The notes below the pieces were generated by a model. The model made no database searches and was not told the DNA's origin. It was given only the letters and a program-made list of their open reading frames with translations. Below, one piece after another: positions 34,579 to 47,825 of a stretch of DNA of 64,000 bases. How positions within the stretch are numbered: position 1 is the first letter of the stretch; every line of letters starts with the position of its first letter. The translations under genes were made by a program, and so were the position numbers. Origin of the DNA: Hemibagrus wyckioides (Eukaryota > Chordata > Actinopteri > Siluriformes > Bagridae); contig NC_080710.1 of NCBI RefSeq assembly GCF_019097595.1, forward strand, positions 22,383,780 through 22,447,779. Direction: 5' to 3'.

Positions 34579-37500
34579 TCATTCAGGCTTGCGGTATTTA
34601 CTCTGGAGAAATACCCGTGGAACACACAGTCCTTCCTTTTTGTTCACAGTTTCTCTCAGAACATATTCGTTTACAAGAGTGTGAAACCCTGCCCGCTGAA
34701 ACAGATTGGCCAGATACTCTGAAAGACATACACAGGGTTCATGAGATCATACTCACTTATAGAAAAAAAGGCTGATAAAAATAGCAACAGTGACTAACCT
34801 CTGGAGAAGAAAAAGGAACGAGTGCCATCCTGTCTCACATAGAAATTCTCCCCAAGCTTGCTCCCTGACTTAAACCTCAGCATGGCATGATCATTGAGGC
34901 CGTAGTCCCTGAACAAGACGATTCCTCCTGGTTTTAATACCTGCCAAACCCAAAGTGTTTAAAACATGTTTTTTTTTTTGGCCTGACACTGTCACATTTC
35001 TATTCTGCATAAAACAGCATGTTCAATAAAAATAATCGCTTTCACATATTCAAGCAAACTTTAAAAGATGAAGAAATGTCTTCGATGGTCATAGGATGAT
35101 ATTTCTGTCATGTCTATCACTCATAGGTGGATAAGATACATTTTAGTAAATATGTTCAGCAACTTTTTCATGCGTCACCACAATAAATGTGTTCTGTTTT
35201 AAACAGAACAAGAACAACAACAATCACATAGGGGTTAAGAACAATCATGAGTTCCATCTCTCACTTTTCTTGGCCCTGCATTTGATCTCCATCAACATGA
35301 GTCGGTAACAAATAAACAAATAACAAATATGAGACTTTAGAGCTACTATATCAGTGCTTAATTGATTAATAATGAATAAAGTAAGTATTAATATCTACTT
35401 TCCACACTGCAACACATTATTTTGTAGGCCAAAGTTTACAGTAATTTTACCTCTGGTAATCACACTGATTTTTTCGTAGCTCTAAAAATATCAACCTGTC
35501 ATGCATCTGATTATACAAGTCACTTTACCCGATAAATGTTTTCCACGGCTTGCTGCATTCTGTCAGGGTGAATAGCAGACAGGACAAATATCAGAGTGGC
35601 AACATCCAGACTATTTTCTGAAATGGTGGCACGGAGGTCGTCTTTAGTCAGATCACACTGAAATGCCAGACATCGCTCTGGACAGTACAGAGAGTTTTCC
35701 TGGAAAGCAAATACAAGATTTTGTATGAGAATGGCCAGCATTAACCTAACAGCACTAAAGATTTGTTACCATGCAGGAGGACACAGGGCTGAACCATTTA
35801 AATTTCTTATCTCTTTATTTATATATAGCTTTTGTTAGATTTTTTTTGTAATGCAACAGATTTTTCCATGACCTGAATCATGCATCACAGAAATGTCTTC
35901 AATGATCATATGACCATATTTCTGTCATGTCTACCACTCCTAGGAGGACGCCTTTCTTTATGAAACATGTACTGCAACTTTTTCTACCTTCGATTTTAAA
36001 CAGAAAAACAACAACAATCACACAGGGTTTCCCTGTTGAGAACAATCATGAGTTCAGATGGTCTATATTAAAGATTAAACAACAACAAATGGAAATGTTG
36101 CTGAGATAAGGACATATCCATATTCAGTATATTCCAGTCTGATAACCCATGACAGGATGTTATTATTTTGCGGTTAGAAAGGTTGTGTTATCAAAAGTAA
36201 CTATAAACAATATCAGTTATCAGTGTTAACTCCTTTTGAAAGTATATACTGTGCACACCCTGTGCTGCTCATAATGTTTTGTGCATTTCTTTTGAACTTG
36301 CATACTGAAACATATTTAAATATAGTTTACACACACTCACACACCATCGCAAAAGACATTCATGTAACCACATACCTCACCTAACCACACATTTCCTGTG
36401 TTATGTCAATTTATTTACAATAAGAAGTCATTTTATATTAAATGATTGAAGACAGATTTATTTCACCTTTTACTTCTGATATCAGATTTTTAGTTGGTCA
36501 AACTTTTGCATACAGTTTGCTAGTATTTAATAGCATTGTGTGAGTCAAATGCTTGTGTTCTTTTTACAAGCTTCTGACTACACTTAGCTACTCTGTAAGC
36601 TACTATTGCTCATTTTTCTTGACAGAGCTACTGCAGGTTGTTTGGGCCTCCTTGTTTAGGTGTGCTTTTTTTAGTTCAGTGCACCGATTTTCTATGGAAT
36701 TCAGGTCAGGGCTTTGATGGTCAATTACAAGCCTCAATCTTTTCCCTCCCTACATACACTATATTGCCAAAAGTTTTGAGAGACCCCTCCAAATCATTGA
36801 ATTCAGGTGTTGTTTTTTCAGGGGTTGTTTATCAGGGCTCCCAATTTTTTTGGAACAGTTTGGGAATGGCCTCTTCCTGTTCTAAGATGACTGCGCACCA
36901 GTGCACAATGCAAGGTCCATAAAGACATGGATGAGCGAGTTTAGTGTGGAGGAACTTCACAGAGTCCTGACCTCAACCCGATAGAACACCTTTGGGATAA
37001 ATTCTACCCATGTCTTGGTATGCTGGAGCATTAAGAGTTCCCTTCACTGGAACTAAGGGGCCAAGCCCAACCCTTGAAATCAATGATTTGAATGGGTGTC
37101 CCAAAACTTTGGCAATATAGTGTATCTCTTATTAGTATGGCCAAACAGTTCAAAATTTGTTCATTTATCCAGAGAGCACTACTCCAAAAAGCTAGGTCTT
37201 TGTACTGGTGATAACCTGCAAACTTGCATAGTATGCTGGTCATGAAGTAAAGGCTTCTTTCTCACATGAAAGCCTTTTAGGCCAGTGGTGGATGTGCATA
37301 CTGTTGTACCTGATGCCCCCAACTCCTTCAGCAATGCCTTTCTTTGCTATCTTAGGGTTCAATTAAACATTTTGGATCAAAATTTGTTTATCACTGGTAG
37401 TTTATCTGCACCCCTTTGGTGTCTGTGTTTTTTAAAAAAATTTTGTTTGGAAATTGTGCCTTAGTAGGAAGCGAACCTAGAGGCAAATAATGTGTTTTCT

Positions 37501-39733
37501 AAAATCTTGAGTTGCATGGATTTTCCTGTGGTATCAGGTGCTAAAAGGCAGGGTCTCAGATATACATATCTCACAAAAGTGAGTCCACCGCTCACATTTT
37601 TGTAAATATTTTATTATATCTTTTCATGTGACAACACTGAAGAAATGACACTCTGCTACAATGTAAAGTAGTGAGTGTACAGCCTGTATAACAGTGTCAG
37701 TTTGCTGTCCCCTCAAAATAACTGAACACACAGCCATTAATGTCTAAACCATTGGGAACAAAACTGAGTACACCCCTAAAGCCTAGTTCACACTACAAGA
37801 TTTTAAGCCCGATTTGCAAATTAACGAGCTCGCCGACAGATCGGTCTGTGATCGTGGGAAAATCAGCAGGTGATCAGCACTCGGCAACCTTTATGTGTGA
37901 ACTACTCAACGATGCATCAGAGAGGCTCGCTGACGTGTTGCTGACACCTCGCAGACAAAATCCAGATATCTGGCATGTTAAACATCTGGGACGGTCGGCC
38001 GACTGGACATCACGTGGTGTCAATTGTAGCTACGACCTCCAGCCAATGAGAGAGCAAGTCAACAGAGTTGAGAGTTGTTGTCAGATCGTGTGGTGTGTGA
38101 CCCCCTCTTGTGGATCATTTAAGAAGCGTTGCGTAGTGTGAACACCACAAGGACAAAAAGACATAGTCTTTTTAAAGTCATGTAGTCTGAACAGCAAAGC
38201 GATCTGCTGACGGTTAAAGTCTTAAGTGGAAATGTCCAAATTGGGCGCAATTAGCCATTTACCCTCCCCGCTGTCATGTAACTTGTTAGTGTTACAAGGT
38301 CTCAGGTGTGAATGGGGAGCAGGTGTGTTAAATTTGGTGTTTTCGTTCTCACACTCTCTCATACTGGTCACTGGAAGTTCAACATGGCACCTCATGGCAA
38401 AGAACTCTCTGAGGACCTCTACATAAAGATGGCCTAGGCTATAAGAAGATAGAAGACCCTGAAATTGAGCTGCAGCATGGTGAGCAAGACCATTCAGCGG
38501 TTTTACAGGACAGGTTCCACTCAGAACAGGCCTCACCATGGTCCACCAAAGAAGTTGAGTGCACGTGCTCAGTGTCATATCCGGAGGTTGTCTTTGGGAA
38601 ATAGATGTACGAGTACTGCCAGCATTGCTGCAGAGGTTGAAGGGGTGGGGGGTCAGCCTGTCAGTGCTCAGACCATATGCCGCACACTGCATCAAATTGG
38701 TCTGCATGGCTGTTGTCCCAGAAGGAAGCCTCTACTAAAGATGATGCACAAGAAAGCATACAGTTTGCTGAAGACAAGCAGACTAAGGACATGGATTACT
38801 GGAACCATGTCCTGTGGTCTGATGAGACCAAGATACACTTATTTGGTCCAGATGGTGTCAAGCGTGTGTGTCGGCAACCAGGTGAGGAGTACAAAGACAA
38901 GTGTGTCTTGCCTACAGTCAAGCATGGTGGTGGGAGTGTCATGGTCTGGGCCTGCATGAGTGCTGCCGGCACTGGGGAGCTACAGTTCATTGAGGGAACC
39001 ATGAATGCCAACATGTACTGTGACATACTGAAGCAGAACATAATCCCCTCCCTTCAGAGACTGGGCCGCAGGGCAGTATTCCAACATGATAACGACCCCA
39101 AACACACCTCTAAAATGCCCACTGCCTTGCTAAACAGATTTATATACAGATTTATATAAAGCAAAATGGTCATGATAAAGCAATGATCATGGTCATGATA
39201 AGTTTTTCGATAAACGACGAGAAAGAGACACTTGAATAACTGCAGGCACTCACTTTCACAAACTGTACAGCTCGAGGTGAAAAGTCACATGCATAGATGA
39301 AGATGTTGAGGTCCTCTTCCAACAAAGGGAAAATACAATTGCCAACTCCACATCCAGCCTCCAGCATCACCAGCTTCTGAGCCTCAAACTGAAAAGCCAA
39401 ACAAACCAGTTAACCATTTATCATTCCGTAATGCACAGATCAAGCACCTCAGCATCAGCAACTCACCTTTCTGCAAGCTTTAAGTTCTTCAAATTCCCGT
39501 GTAGTCCAGTGTCTGTCTTTAAAAAAGTTTGTGCTATTCCTTTTGTAAAATAAGTCCCAGTTTTTTTGAGCATCAATCTCCAACTTTTGCTGCTTAAATT
39601 CTGACACCAAAACCTGGTCTTTCTTCAGTTTGTCCATCTCTTCTTTTGACAAAATCCGTTCACATGAATCTGTGGACTGATGAGGAAACTCAGTGGCCGA
39701 TGATCCAACTCCTTCATCTTTTAATTGTGCCAT
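34579..39733 (-). CDS. mettl6: mettl6: tRNA 3-methylcytidine methyltransferase (5 coding exons)
   Basis: Coding exons in transcript order: 39467-39733, 39254-39388, 35529-35699, 34799-34940, 34579-34718. All splice sites are GT-AG and the phases join cleanly into 284 codons, the length of human METTL6. The N-terminus carries [19 protein letters not shown], the signature of the m3C methyltransferase family. Next come the class I Rossmann SAM-binding loop LEAGCGVGN (about 98-106), the acidic motif at CDFSPRA (Asp124), [10 protein letters not shown] (about 147-156) and [10 protein letters not shown] (about 201-210). METTL6 methylates C32 of serine tRNAs together with seryl-tRNA synthetase. The ATG has A at -3 and G at +4. 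Intron 2 (35700-39253) is swollen by transposons inserted in the opposite orientation. It appears intact. Confidence 0.96.
35068..35265. repeat. Diverged repeat in mettl6 intron 3 (partner 35886-36060)
   Basis: Shared blocks in order are GAAATGTCTTC, ATATTTCTGTCATGTCTA.CACTC, GCAACTTTTTC, TTTTAAACAGAA, AACAACAACAATCACA and GAACAATCATGAGTTC. The two copies are in the same orientation on either side of mettl6 exon 3. Confidence 0.75.
35886..36060. repeat. Diverged repeat in mettl6 intron 2 (partner 35068-35265)
   Basis: Second copy of the repeat flanking mettl6 exon 3, with the same block order and several indels. It is non-coding and of unknown family. Confidence 0.75.
36757..37122. mobile_element. 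366-bp rearranged Tc1-derived MITE in mettl6 intron 2
   Basis: Ends CACTATATTGCCAAAAGTTTTG (left) and its complement (right, CAAAACTTTGGCAATATAGTG) are flanked by TA on both sides, the Tc1 target duplication. The middle contains transposase-gene pieces in two orientations. On the plus strand there are CACCAGTGCACAATGCAAGGTCCATAAAGACATGG and CTGACCTCAACCCGATAGAACACC. From about 37010 the same gene's GGGTTGGGCTTGGCCCCTTAG stretch is inverted. It is non-autonomous and non-coding. Confidence 0.85.
37780..38222. mobile_element. 443-bp MITE (PIF/Harbinger-like) nested in the Tc1
   Basis: The Tc1 sequence CACCCCTAA is interrupted at 37779 and resumes at 38223 with TAAGTGG, so TAA (37777-37779 and 38223-38225) is duplicated. 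A 3-bp TWA duplication is the hallmark of PIF/Harbinger elements. The insert starts AGCCTAGTTCACACTACAAG and ends GTTAAAGTCT, with short imperfect inverted ends (AGNCT). It is CpG-rich, unlike its surroundings, and has no credible protein. An inner CATGTAGTCTGAACAGC segment is inversely related to the left end. Confidence 0.65.
38384..39137 (+). pseudogene. Tc1-like transposase, broken and truncated
   Basis: This begins [11 protein letters not shown] and soon loses about 20-30 bases (near 38416), breaking the frame. The helix-turn-helix part continues ([16 protein letters not shown], then [20 protein letters not shown]), and after another frame change come [37 protein letters not shown] and [15 protein letters not shown]. 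The first two catalytic acidic positions (WSDE, HDND) are present. The third, beyond 39137, is deleted together with the end of the gene. Confidence 0.85.
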
Positions 39734-40030
39734 GATATTTTACAAGAAATTCTTATAGCTTCAGATTTACACAGGTTTTACTTTAGATGAGTGACGAGCC
39801 CAACATTATTACATTACAGGAGATAAAAGTATCTCTGAAGCCTTTTATAAGTTTATAAAGCCGTACTTCATGACAGTAATTGGAACATGTTAAAATAAGC
39901 GTTTAGATTAGTTAAAAAACAATTATCAAACAGATATGTCCTTCATTTAGGAATAATACAGGTTCTTAAAAATGGAACATACAAAAGCATGCTCAACTCC
40001 TTCGCTTCCGGTTTACTTTTCTTCACATAT
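39734..40030 (-). promoter_or_regulatory. mettl6: Likely mettl6 5' UTR / promoter
   Basis: An ETS-type site, CCGGAAG on the minus strand (40005-40011), lies about 270 bases before the mettl6 ATG. This is a common core-promoter element of housekeeping genes. No CpG-rich island is evident. The start site is not fixed. Confidence 0.35.
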
Positions 40031-42131
40031 ACAAGATTGTTGTCAGGACTAAAATAATTGTGTATGGTGACATCTAGTGGGCACTAATATAAAGTCATTT
40101 ATGTCACATTTAAACAACATTTTAAACATTGATGCAAAATACAATTGAGTGGATTAAATAGAACGCAAAGAGTGATCACAAGCTATTAAAAATAAGACAA
40201 ACTTTTTTTTCCCCCAACTTTCTGTCATTTATTTATTTATTCATTTTCAGTAACAACTTAATTCCAGGAATCTCTGTGCATTCACACAGTCACTCAGTTT
40301 AGTCAAATCTCCTACCTCCCGTTTGCTAGTCACATACTGAGTCCTCTCTAAGATGACTACAGGTGAAAAATATGGACCGCAGATCTCCATTACGGTCTGT
40401 TATGATCTGTAACAACAGTGTGATATGAGTTTTCCCCGCTTTATATTGATTTGATGTAATCTTTGATATACTGGGACACCATATAAAGGGGGAATTTCAT
40501 GCTCCATCAAATCAGTCTACGCAATATCCACCTCCACACCTCAGCAAACACAAAGGACGTCTCTGAACATTTTCTTCTGTTCCACAGACAACTGCAGACA
40601 GAAGTCTATTCACCTCTTTAATTATGGTCTTGTTGCAGAAGAGATTTGCTCTGTAACTTGAGGAAATTTAAATCAACAAACTGCCCAACACCCCATCCTT
40701 TCATGACAGGAGCTGGACCCATCTGTGTTCAATATCTATGGAAATCTAAACCACATTCATTATCTGGAAACATAAAAAAAAAACATTTCTAAGAAATAGA
40801 TTATTTTTAAAAATATTTTGATAAATCTGTATTCTCTTCTGTACAAATCTAGATACCTCATACTTAATTTTAGACATTTCTGGCAGCTTTATAGTCACCA
40901 AATAGTGCCCTTATCTTACTATTCGGTCTCTACATCCCTTAGCTTCTTAATCTATCAAACAATATATTTCACTCCTAATATTTAAAAGAAACCCTAATTA
41001 CCAATCCAGATAATTTCCCACTCCCTGTTTAGTTCCTGTGTATTAGTTTCCTAATAAAGCATGCTCACTGCTCCATTTAGCTCCAGAGAGTGGTCTCTCT
41101 CTATAAACATTTCCAGTTGCAGAGGAGCAGCGGACAGAACAGTTAATGGCAAAGTTGACAGATTTGCAGTTAAAAATAATCTATCATTATCTTACTTTAT
41201 AACAAATCATTGTATATATAGATATAAATAAATCAATTATCTGCAAAGGTTACATGGAAGTATAAACAATGTATATGATGTATAGCATAGATTGGGAGAG
41301 GTAACATTCATACTTCTGAAATGTTTGTGCAACATGATTGTTTACTATGCAAAAGATGAGAGGGAAACAAGCATGTTTTTGGGCTAGGTTCATTTTTTAA
41401 ATGATTTTTCCAGCAGTCAAATTCTGTCCTGGAATAGTTGCTGGAACCTGGCAACCATGAATAATTAATGATTAATCCTGTTGTGTGCACCTCACTAGAA
41501 CAGGACACCTGCATGCTCAATTAAACACAGTTTTAAAAAGTTCACCTGTATGTCGTCAACTCTCAACTGCCTATTACATTAGCATAAGCCAGGTTTGACT
41601 TCATTTTGTCTGAACTCCCTCACCAAAATCTAAAATAAGCTGGTTTAATAAATGCTATAACCAATTACACTCATCACCCACTGGATTGGAGGAGCAATAA
41701 ACTGAAGCAATGCTGCCTCTTTTTTATGTTTGAATTTGCTCTACCACTACTCCCTCAAATTCCCTACTGTAATGAATCAGCGATGTTATTCTGTTGAGCG
41801 AGTGGAGACCAGAGACTCCAAGAGACACTTTTTATCAAAAGTGTACCTCCATATCCACACTGAGACCTGAACCAAGCTTTTACTTCCACATATTTATTTC
41901 TATGTATTCACACACACACACACACACACAAAAAAACCCAGTCATTCAGACCTACAGAAAATAATTTAAATAAAAATTTTTCACAATGTTTAATGAAGAG
42001 GTAGATCTTCATACTTTGTTTGAAGTCAGTCAGTGACTTGTTTGCATAGCCAGAAGACATTCATGCTAGCATGGTGTCAGTATAGAGAAGAGTATTGATG
42101 CATGATTTCCTTGTGTCCTGAGCTAATGTTG
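40031..42131. other. AT-rich intergenic sequence, nothing recognised
   Basis: No exon or domain is recognisable on either strand. A (CA)n tract lies at about 41909-41931. In human, EAF1 starts head to head with METTL6 at this position; I find no EAF1-like exon here. Confidence 0.5.

Positions 42132-42214
<83 letters not shown>
42132..42214. repeat. (TA)n array left of a Tc1 element
   Basis: More than 80 bases of uninterrupted TA, ending next to the left end of the Tc1-like element at 42219. A second array follows on the other side. Confidence 0.95.
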
Positions 42215-42218
<4 letters not shown>

Positions 42219-42221
<3 letters not shown>

Positions 42222-43368
42222 TATATTGCCAAAAGTATTCGCTCACCTGCCTTGACTCGCATATGAACTTAAGTGACATCCCATTCCTAATCCATAGGGT
42301 TCAATATGACGTTGGTCCACCCTTTGCAGCTATAACAGCTTCAACTCTTCTGGGAAGGCTGTCCACAAGGTTTAGGAGTGTGTTTATGGGAATTTTTGAC
42401 CATTCTTCCAGAAGCGCATTTGTGAGGTCACACACTGATGTTGGACAAGAAGGCCTGGCTTTCAGTCTCCACTCTAATTCATCCCAAAGGTGTTCTATCG
42501 GGTTGAGGTCAGGACTCTGTGCAGGCCAGTCAAGTTCATCCACACCAGACCCTGTCATCCATGTCTTTATGGACCTTGTTTTGTGCACTGGTGCACAGTT
42601 CCTTTCACTGGAACTAAGGGGCCAAGCCCAGCTCCTGAAAACAACCCCACACCATAATCCCCCCTCCACCAAACTTTACACTTGGCACAATGCAGTCAGA
42701 CAAGTACCGTTCTCCTGGCAACCGCCAAACCCAGACTCGTCCATCAGATTGCCAGATGGAGAAGCGCGATTCGTCACTCCAGAAAACGTGTCTCCACTGC
42801 TCTAGAGTCCAGTGGCGGCGTGCTTTACACCACTGCATCCGACGCTTTGCATTGCACTTGGTGATGTATGGCTTGGATGCAGCTGCTCGGCCATGGAAAC
42901 CCATTCCATGAAGCTCTCTGCGCACTGTTCTTGAGCTAATCTGAAGGCCACATGAAGTTTGGAGGTCTGTAGCGATTGACTCTGCAGAAAGTTGGCGACC
43001 GCTTCGCACTATGCGCCTCAGCATCCACTGACCCCGCTCCGTCAGTTTACGTGGCCTACCACTTCGTGGCTGAGTTGCTGTCGTTCCCAAACACTTCCAC
43101 GTTCTTATAATACAGCTGACAGTTGACTGTGGAATATTTAGGAGCGAGGAAATTTCACGACTGGATTTGTTGCACAGGTGGCATCCTATCACAGTTCCAC
43201 GCTGGAATTCACTGAGCTCCTGAGAGCGACCCATTCTTTCACAAATGTTTGTAAAAACAGTCTGCATGCCTAGGTGCTTGATTTTATACACCTGTGGCCA
43301 TGGAAATGATTGGAACACCTGATTCTGATTATTTGGATGGGTGAGCGAATACTTTTGGCAATATAGTG
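42219..43368 (-). mobile_element. Tc1-like transposon, internally deleted copy
   Basis: Same family as 15090-16334, in the opposite orientation. The terminal repeats CACTATATTGCCAAAAGTATTCGCTCACC are present at both ends (42219 and 43368). It is about 95 bases shorter than the capn7 copy because of a deletion in the transposase core. It is framed by two long TA arrays. Confidence 0.92.
42301..43234 (-). pseudogene. Tc1-like transposase, frameshifted and deleted
   Basis: The start [14 protein letters not shown] (ATG at 43232-43234) runs open through the DNA-binding domain, the [10 protein letters not shown] catalytic segment and [11 protein letters not shown]. There one T of a T run is missing (compare TTGTTTTC here with TTGTTTTTC in the 15-kb copy) and the frame is lost. 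Roughly 100 bases covering the [11 protein letters not shown]...FQHD region are deleted, taking the second catalytic Asp. The tail CAPVHKTRSIKTWM to GGPTSY remains open. It retains the IVPSVKF segment lost in the 15-kb copy, so the two copies are damaged at different places. Confidence 0.9.
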
Positions 43369-44069
<701 letters not shown>

Positions 44070-45765
44070 TGCAGTTACAGTTACATTTCTGATACACCTT
44101 TCATGATTTTCATCTATCTCCCTCCTGGTGCCCTAGGAGATTTTCTTCTGCATTCCTTCTCCCTGACAGTCAACAGCTGCCCTCCCACAGAAGGGAGGAA
44201 ATGTCTTGGACCTGGTCTTCTGTCACCCTCTTCTGTCACAATCACACTCTCTGTCCTACCTAACATCAGCTATCAGTACCTCTCTCCCACTCCCTCAAAC
44301 TTCCACCCTAACTTCCATTCCTTTGTAGCTTCCGACTCTCTATCATCATTTCCTGATTCTGATTCCTTTTCCTCTCTTCTGCTGAAGTTAGCCAATGATA
44401 CTTTCCTCTCTTCCTCATTTATGGATATTCTCTGCCCTGTATCTTCTAAATCCAGGAATTAATCAGATTAAGAGAATTAATTATGGATTAAGAGAAATTC
44501 ACAACTCCACATGGATCTCATCATATACCACACTCTCCTGTTTGAATTCTTATCAGACGTGATTTAGCTAAGGCCAAAGCTGTAAGCTTTTGAGCAAGAT
44601 CATCTACAATGCCCATCTCACAAAACCTCTTCCTCTTCATTGGTACTCTCATTAATGACTTACGCATTATTCCCATACAGCTCTTTCAGACATCTGCAAC
44701 TAGCGACAAATATCCCTTCTTTATTTTCTTTCAAAAAACTTAAACACAGTATCTACAATCAAATGTCTCTATCTCTCCTGGAGTAACCTTCAAGATCCCA
44801 ATCAGTCTGTTTTCATGTCTGATACATTCCATAGAAAGTGCCTATGTGGCCATGCTGATAGTCCTCATGCTCCTGGACTTCTCAGCAGAAATTTCACACA
44901 GCCAACCACACAACTCTCTTGTTCATCCTCATTAGTCTTGTAATTCGTTGCATATCAGGGCAAAGGTTTACTTCCTACCTGAAGGAATGATCATATCAGT
45001 TTACATCTTCATTGGTGTCCAACATGACTCTGGGTCCTCTTCTGTTCTCCCTCTATACCAATTAATTGTCCTTCTCCTCTCACATTGCTAAACTGACATG
45101 ATCATGTTAATTTCCCATTTACAACATCAGAAAGATCTGTTCATTTCTATCCATACAGGCCACTGTTCAGTGTTTGTTCAGGCCCTTCATTTTAAGACTA
45201 CTTGCTCTTGGAATTGCCTCTGCATGCCATTTGACCTCTGCAACTGATCCGGAATGCAGCTGCATGACGTGTTTTTAACATTCCCAAGTTCTTTTACATC
45301 ACCCCATTGCTATGCCCAATCCACTGGTTTCCTCTAGCTGCCCACATCAGATTTAAAATACTGTTGCTTGCCTACATAGCCAAAAATGGACCAGCACCCA
45401 CCTACTTTCAAGCATTTACTCACTCACTGCATCATACCCTCTAGCACTGCTTGAGTGGTCCTACCACCTCTCAGGGTACAAGGAAGGCATGCATCAATGC
45501 TCTTCTTTATTCTGGTGTGTAGGTTGAATGTGACTGAGTCAGCTGAGTCAGTGGCTGTCTTCAAAAGATGACTAAAGACCTACCTCTTCTGAAGTACTTT
45601 AATTAGCACTTTGTTATTTATAAAACGATATTGCTTTATCTTGTGTGTTTTTAATAGAATATTCCCTTCCCAACAGGGTTTGTAGACTAATATTTACTTT
45701 GTTTAGTCGCTGCACTGGATAAGGGTGTCTGCCAAATGCCATAAATGTAATTTATATTTGCATCT
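44070..45765 (+). mobile_element. Decayed L2-type LINE
   Basis: The first part (44070-44460) keeps an open frame with endonuclease-region blocks typical of fish L2 elements: FIYLPPGALGDFL, GLLSPSSVTITLSVLP, SFPDSDSFSSLL. After 44470 the reverse transcriptase region is heavily deleted and shifted. The 3' part is better preserved: AATGCAGCTGCATGACG, CTTGCCTACATAGCCAAAAATGGACCAGCACC, and the family's terminal TGCACTGGATAAGGGTGTCTGCCAAATGCC (45707-45745). This copy is dead; the 3' tail has a fragmentary relative at 11243-11335. Confidence 0.75.
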
Positions 45766-47739
45766 GTTTTTACAAATTAGGGTGAAGCCTGTTGGATGAA
45801 TGAACAACTGGGAACAGAGAGTTTTATGTAGAGCCAATTAACTCTATGTAATATATTTATGTAGGTAAGAGCATTTAACTAAAAAGAAAACATAAGGAGC
45901 CATAAAAAAAGAAACTACAATGAAAATGATATTATTACTGTCCTTACAAATAATCATAAAAACAAACATCTGTGTTTACCATTAACCTTTATATGAATAT
46001 GAAGACTGAAGCCTAAAGAACAATTTCAGTTATACCTTTGTGATGTTATATGCTTTTAAGAAGGGCATATGCAATGGAATGGAATGGAAAATAAGTAATT
46101 TTTGCTAAACCTTAAAAAGACAGGACCACACTCTCTACTCTGCCACCCAACTGGATTTAAAATTCACTAAGCATACAATTTCATATGTAGTGGAACCAGA
46201 AATTATATTTAATCCTTCTGGCTGTGACTGGACTTTGCAGCAGTGGAAAAAATCCACCCGTGGAGACACAGCTAAATCCTCTTTGCCACTCCTTCTCTCT
46301 TTTACACGACATAGACATGATGATGTGCAGAAAATGTATATTGCTAGATTTTGATGAGACATCATCAGTTTAAAAATAATAAACAACCTTTGTTATTAGG
46401 TTGGACTCTTAAATTGCTATTTATTTTTTGTCATGCATTCACGTATGTTTACTATTGATTATAAAATTATATTAAATAAAAATTGAATTTAAATGTGAAA
46501 GATAACGCAGCTTGTGGTGTATAGAGGCCAACCTAGCTGTAGTATCAAAACATTGCAGGTTAACAATTTTGTGTAAATGTTCTCTGTAATGACCACTAGA
46601 GGGCAGTACAGGTCCGTTATTATATCGAAACACATATTGTAATCTTTTAGGTGTGATTTTAGTGCTTTTATATGAGGGTATTTGTCAGGAGTCAAATGAA
46701 AATAACATGTTTCAATGATTGTGAGGTTTCACGGTTAAATTAAGACTGCATTGATAAATGAGTAACATTTGACAATTGAAAATTCAGCTTTAACTATAAT
46801 ATACAATTTCCACTTTATAGCTTTCACTTCACTTCACTTCACTTCACTTTGCAGATTTCATTAGTAAATTCTTTTCTTCTTTTCCCATGTAGGAAATAAG
46901 GTATTTCAAATTATAGACGATAAATTATTTTTATTTTTTAAATCAATTATTCAAGTAAGTTGCCATTGTCTCCTAATTGCGTGTTTCTGGAGGTTTACAT
47001 AGGACATATTACATTCTAATTGTATGTGCTCTATCTACTTTATAAATAAATTTTGTCTTTCCTGTATCAGCTGTAGATTCACTAGGCTAATGTCATGTTG
47101 AAATGTTTACCCCCGGTGATGAAGCTATTCTACCTTTATATGCGCACCTGTAGAAACAAATTGGGGTGAAGCCCGCTGGCTAAAGCAGTGACTGGCAACA
47201 TCTGCATCAATTGTACCTGCGTTCAAAAGAGCAGAGGATAATTGAACCTTAATTACAGGCATGTGTGAGCAATTAGGAATTTCAAATTAAGGCAAATTCT
47301 AATCTGAATAATTTTGTAGAGACATTTTTTTGGATCACCAGGTCACATTCTTTGAGTGGTGTCAAGTGTTGCATATTTATTTCTGATTTTTTAAATAGCA
47401 ACACAGTATTATGGTTTAAATGAACTGCTCTGCAACCACCTAACCAATAGATAATAAATCATATAATGTGAATAATATATAATTATGTTCTAAATAATAT
47501 ATAATAGTACCTAATTTGTGTGCTGTATTATAATAATACTACATAATAAATGAACATTGTGTACATTTTTTCTACAAATATGCCGTTAATATACCACCTG
47601 ACACAAAGATAAAGATGGATGAGAAATCACTGAATGTGGATTTACAATTACACATAAATAACTGTTTACACAACTGATGTACAATCTGCCGTTTTCTCCT
47701 AATGGAGTACAGCATTAATACTACATGCATACATACAAT

Positions 47740-47787
<48 letters not shown>

Positions 47788-47794
47788 CACTCAG

Positions 47795-47825
<31 letters not shown>

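Larger units (their letters stand above)
37567..39137 (+). mobile_element. 3'-truncated Tc1-like transposon in mettl6 intron 2
   Basis: The left end ATCTCACAAAAGTGAGTCCACC and the long subterminal region (TTGTAAATATTTTATTATATC, GTGACAACACTGAAGAAATGACAC) belong to a fish Tc1-like family different from the CACTATATTGCC family. The match stops at about 39137, inside the transposase gene, so the right end and inverted repeat are missing. A 443-bp insertion at 37780-38222 interrupts its left non-coding part. It is antisense to mettl6. Confidence 0.8.

Noticed and set aside
44070..44462. Possible host gene exon with serine/proline-rich protein
   Set aside because: Its blocks match the L2 LINE endonuclease region, and the L2 3' terminus follows at 45.7 kb in the same orientation.
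46823..46850. CRISPR-like or regulatory array at the TTCAC pentamer
   Set aside because: It is a plain five-unit microsatellite without spacers, in a vertebrate genome.
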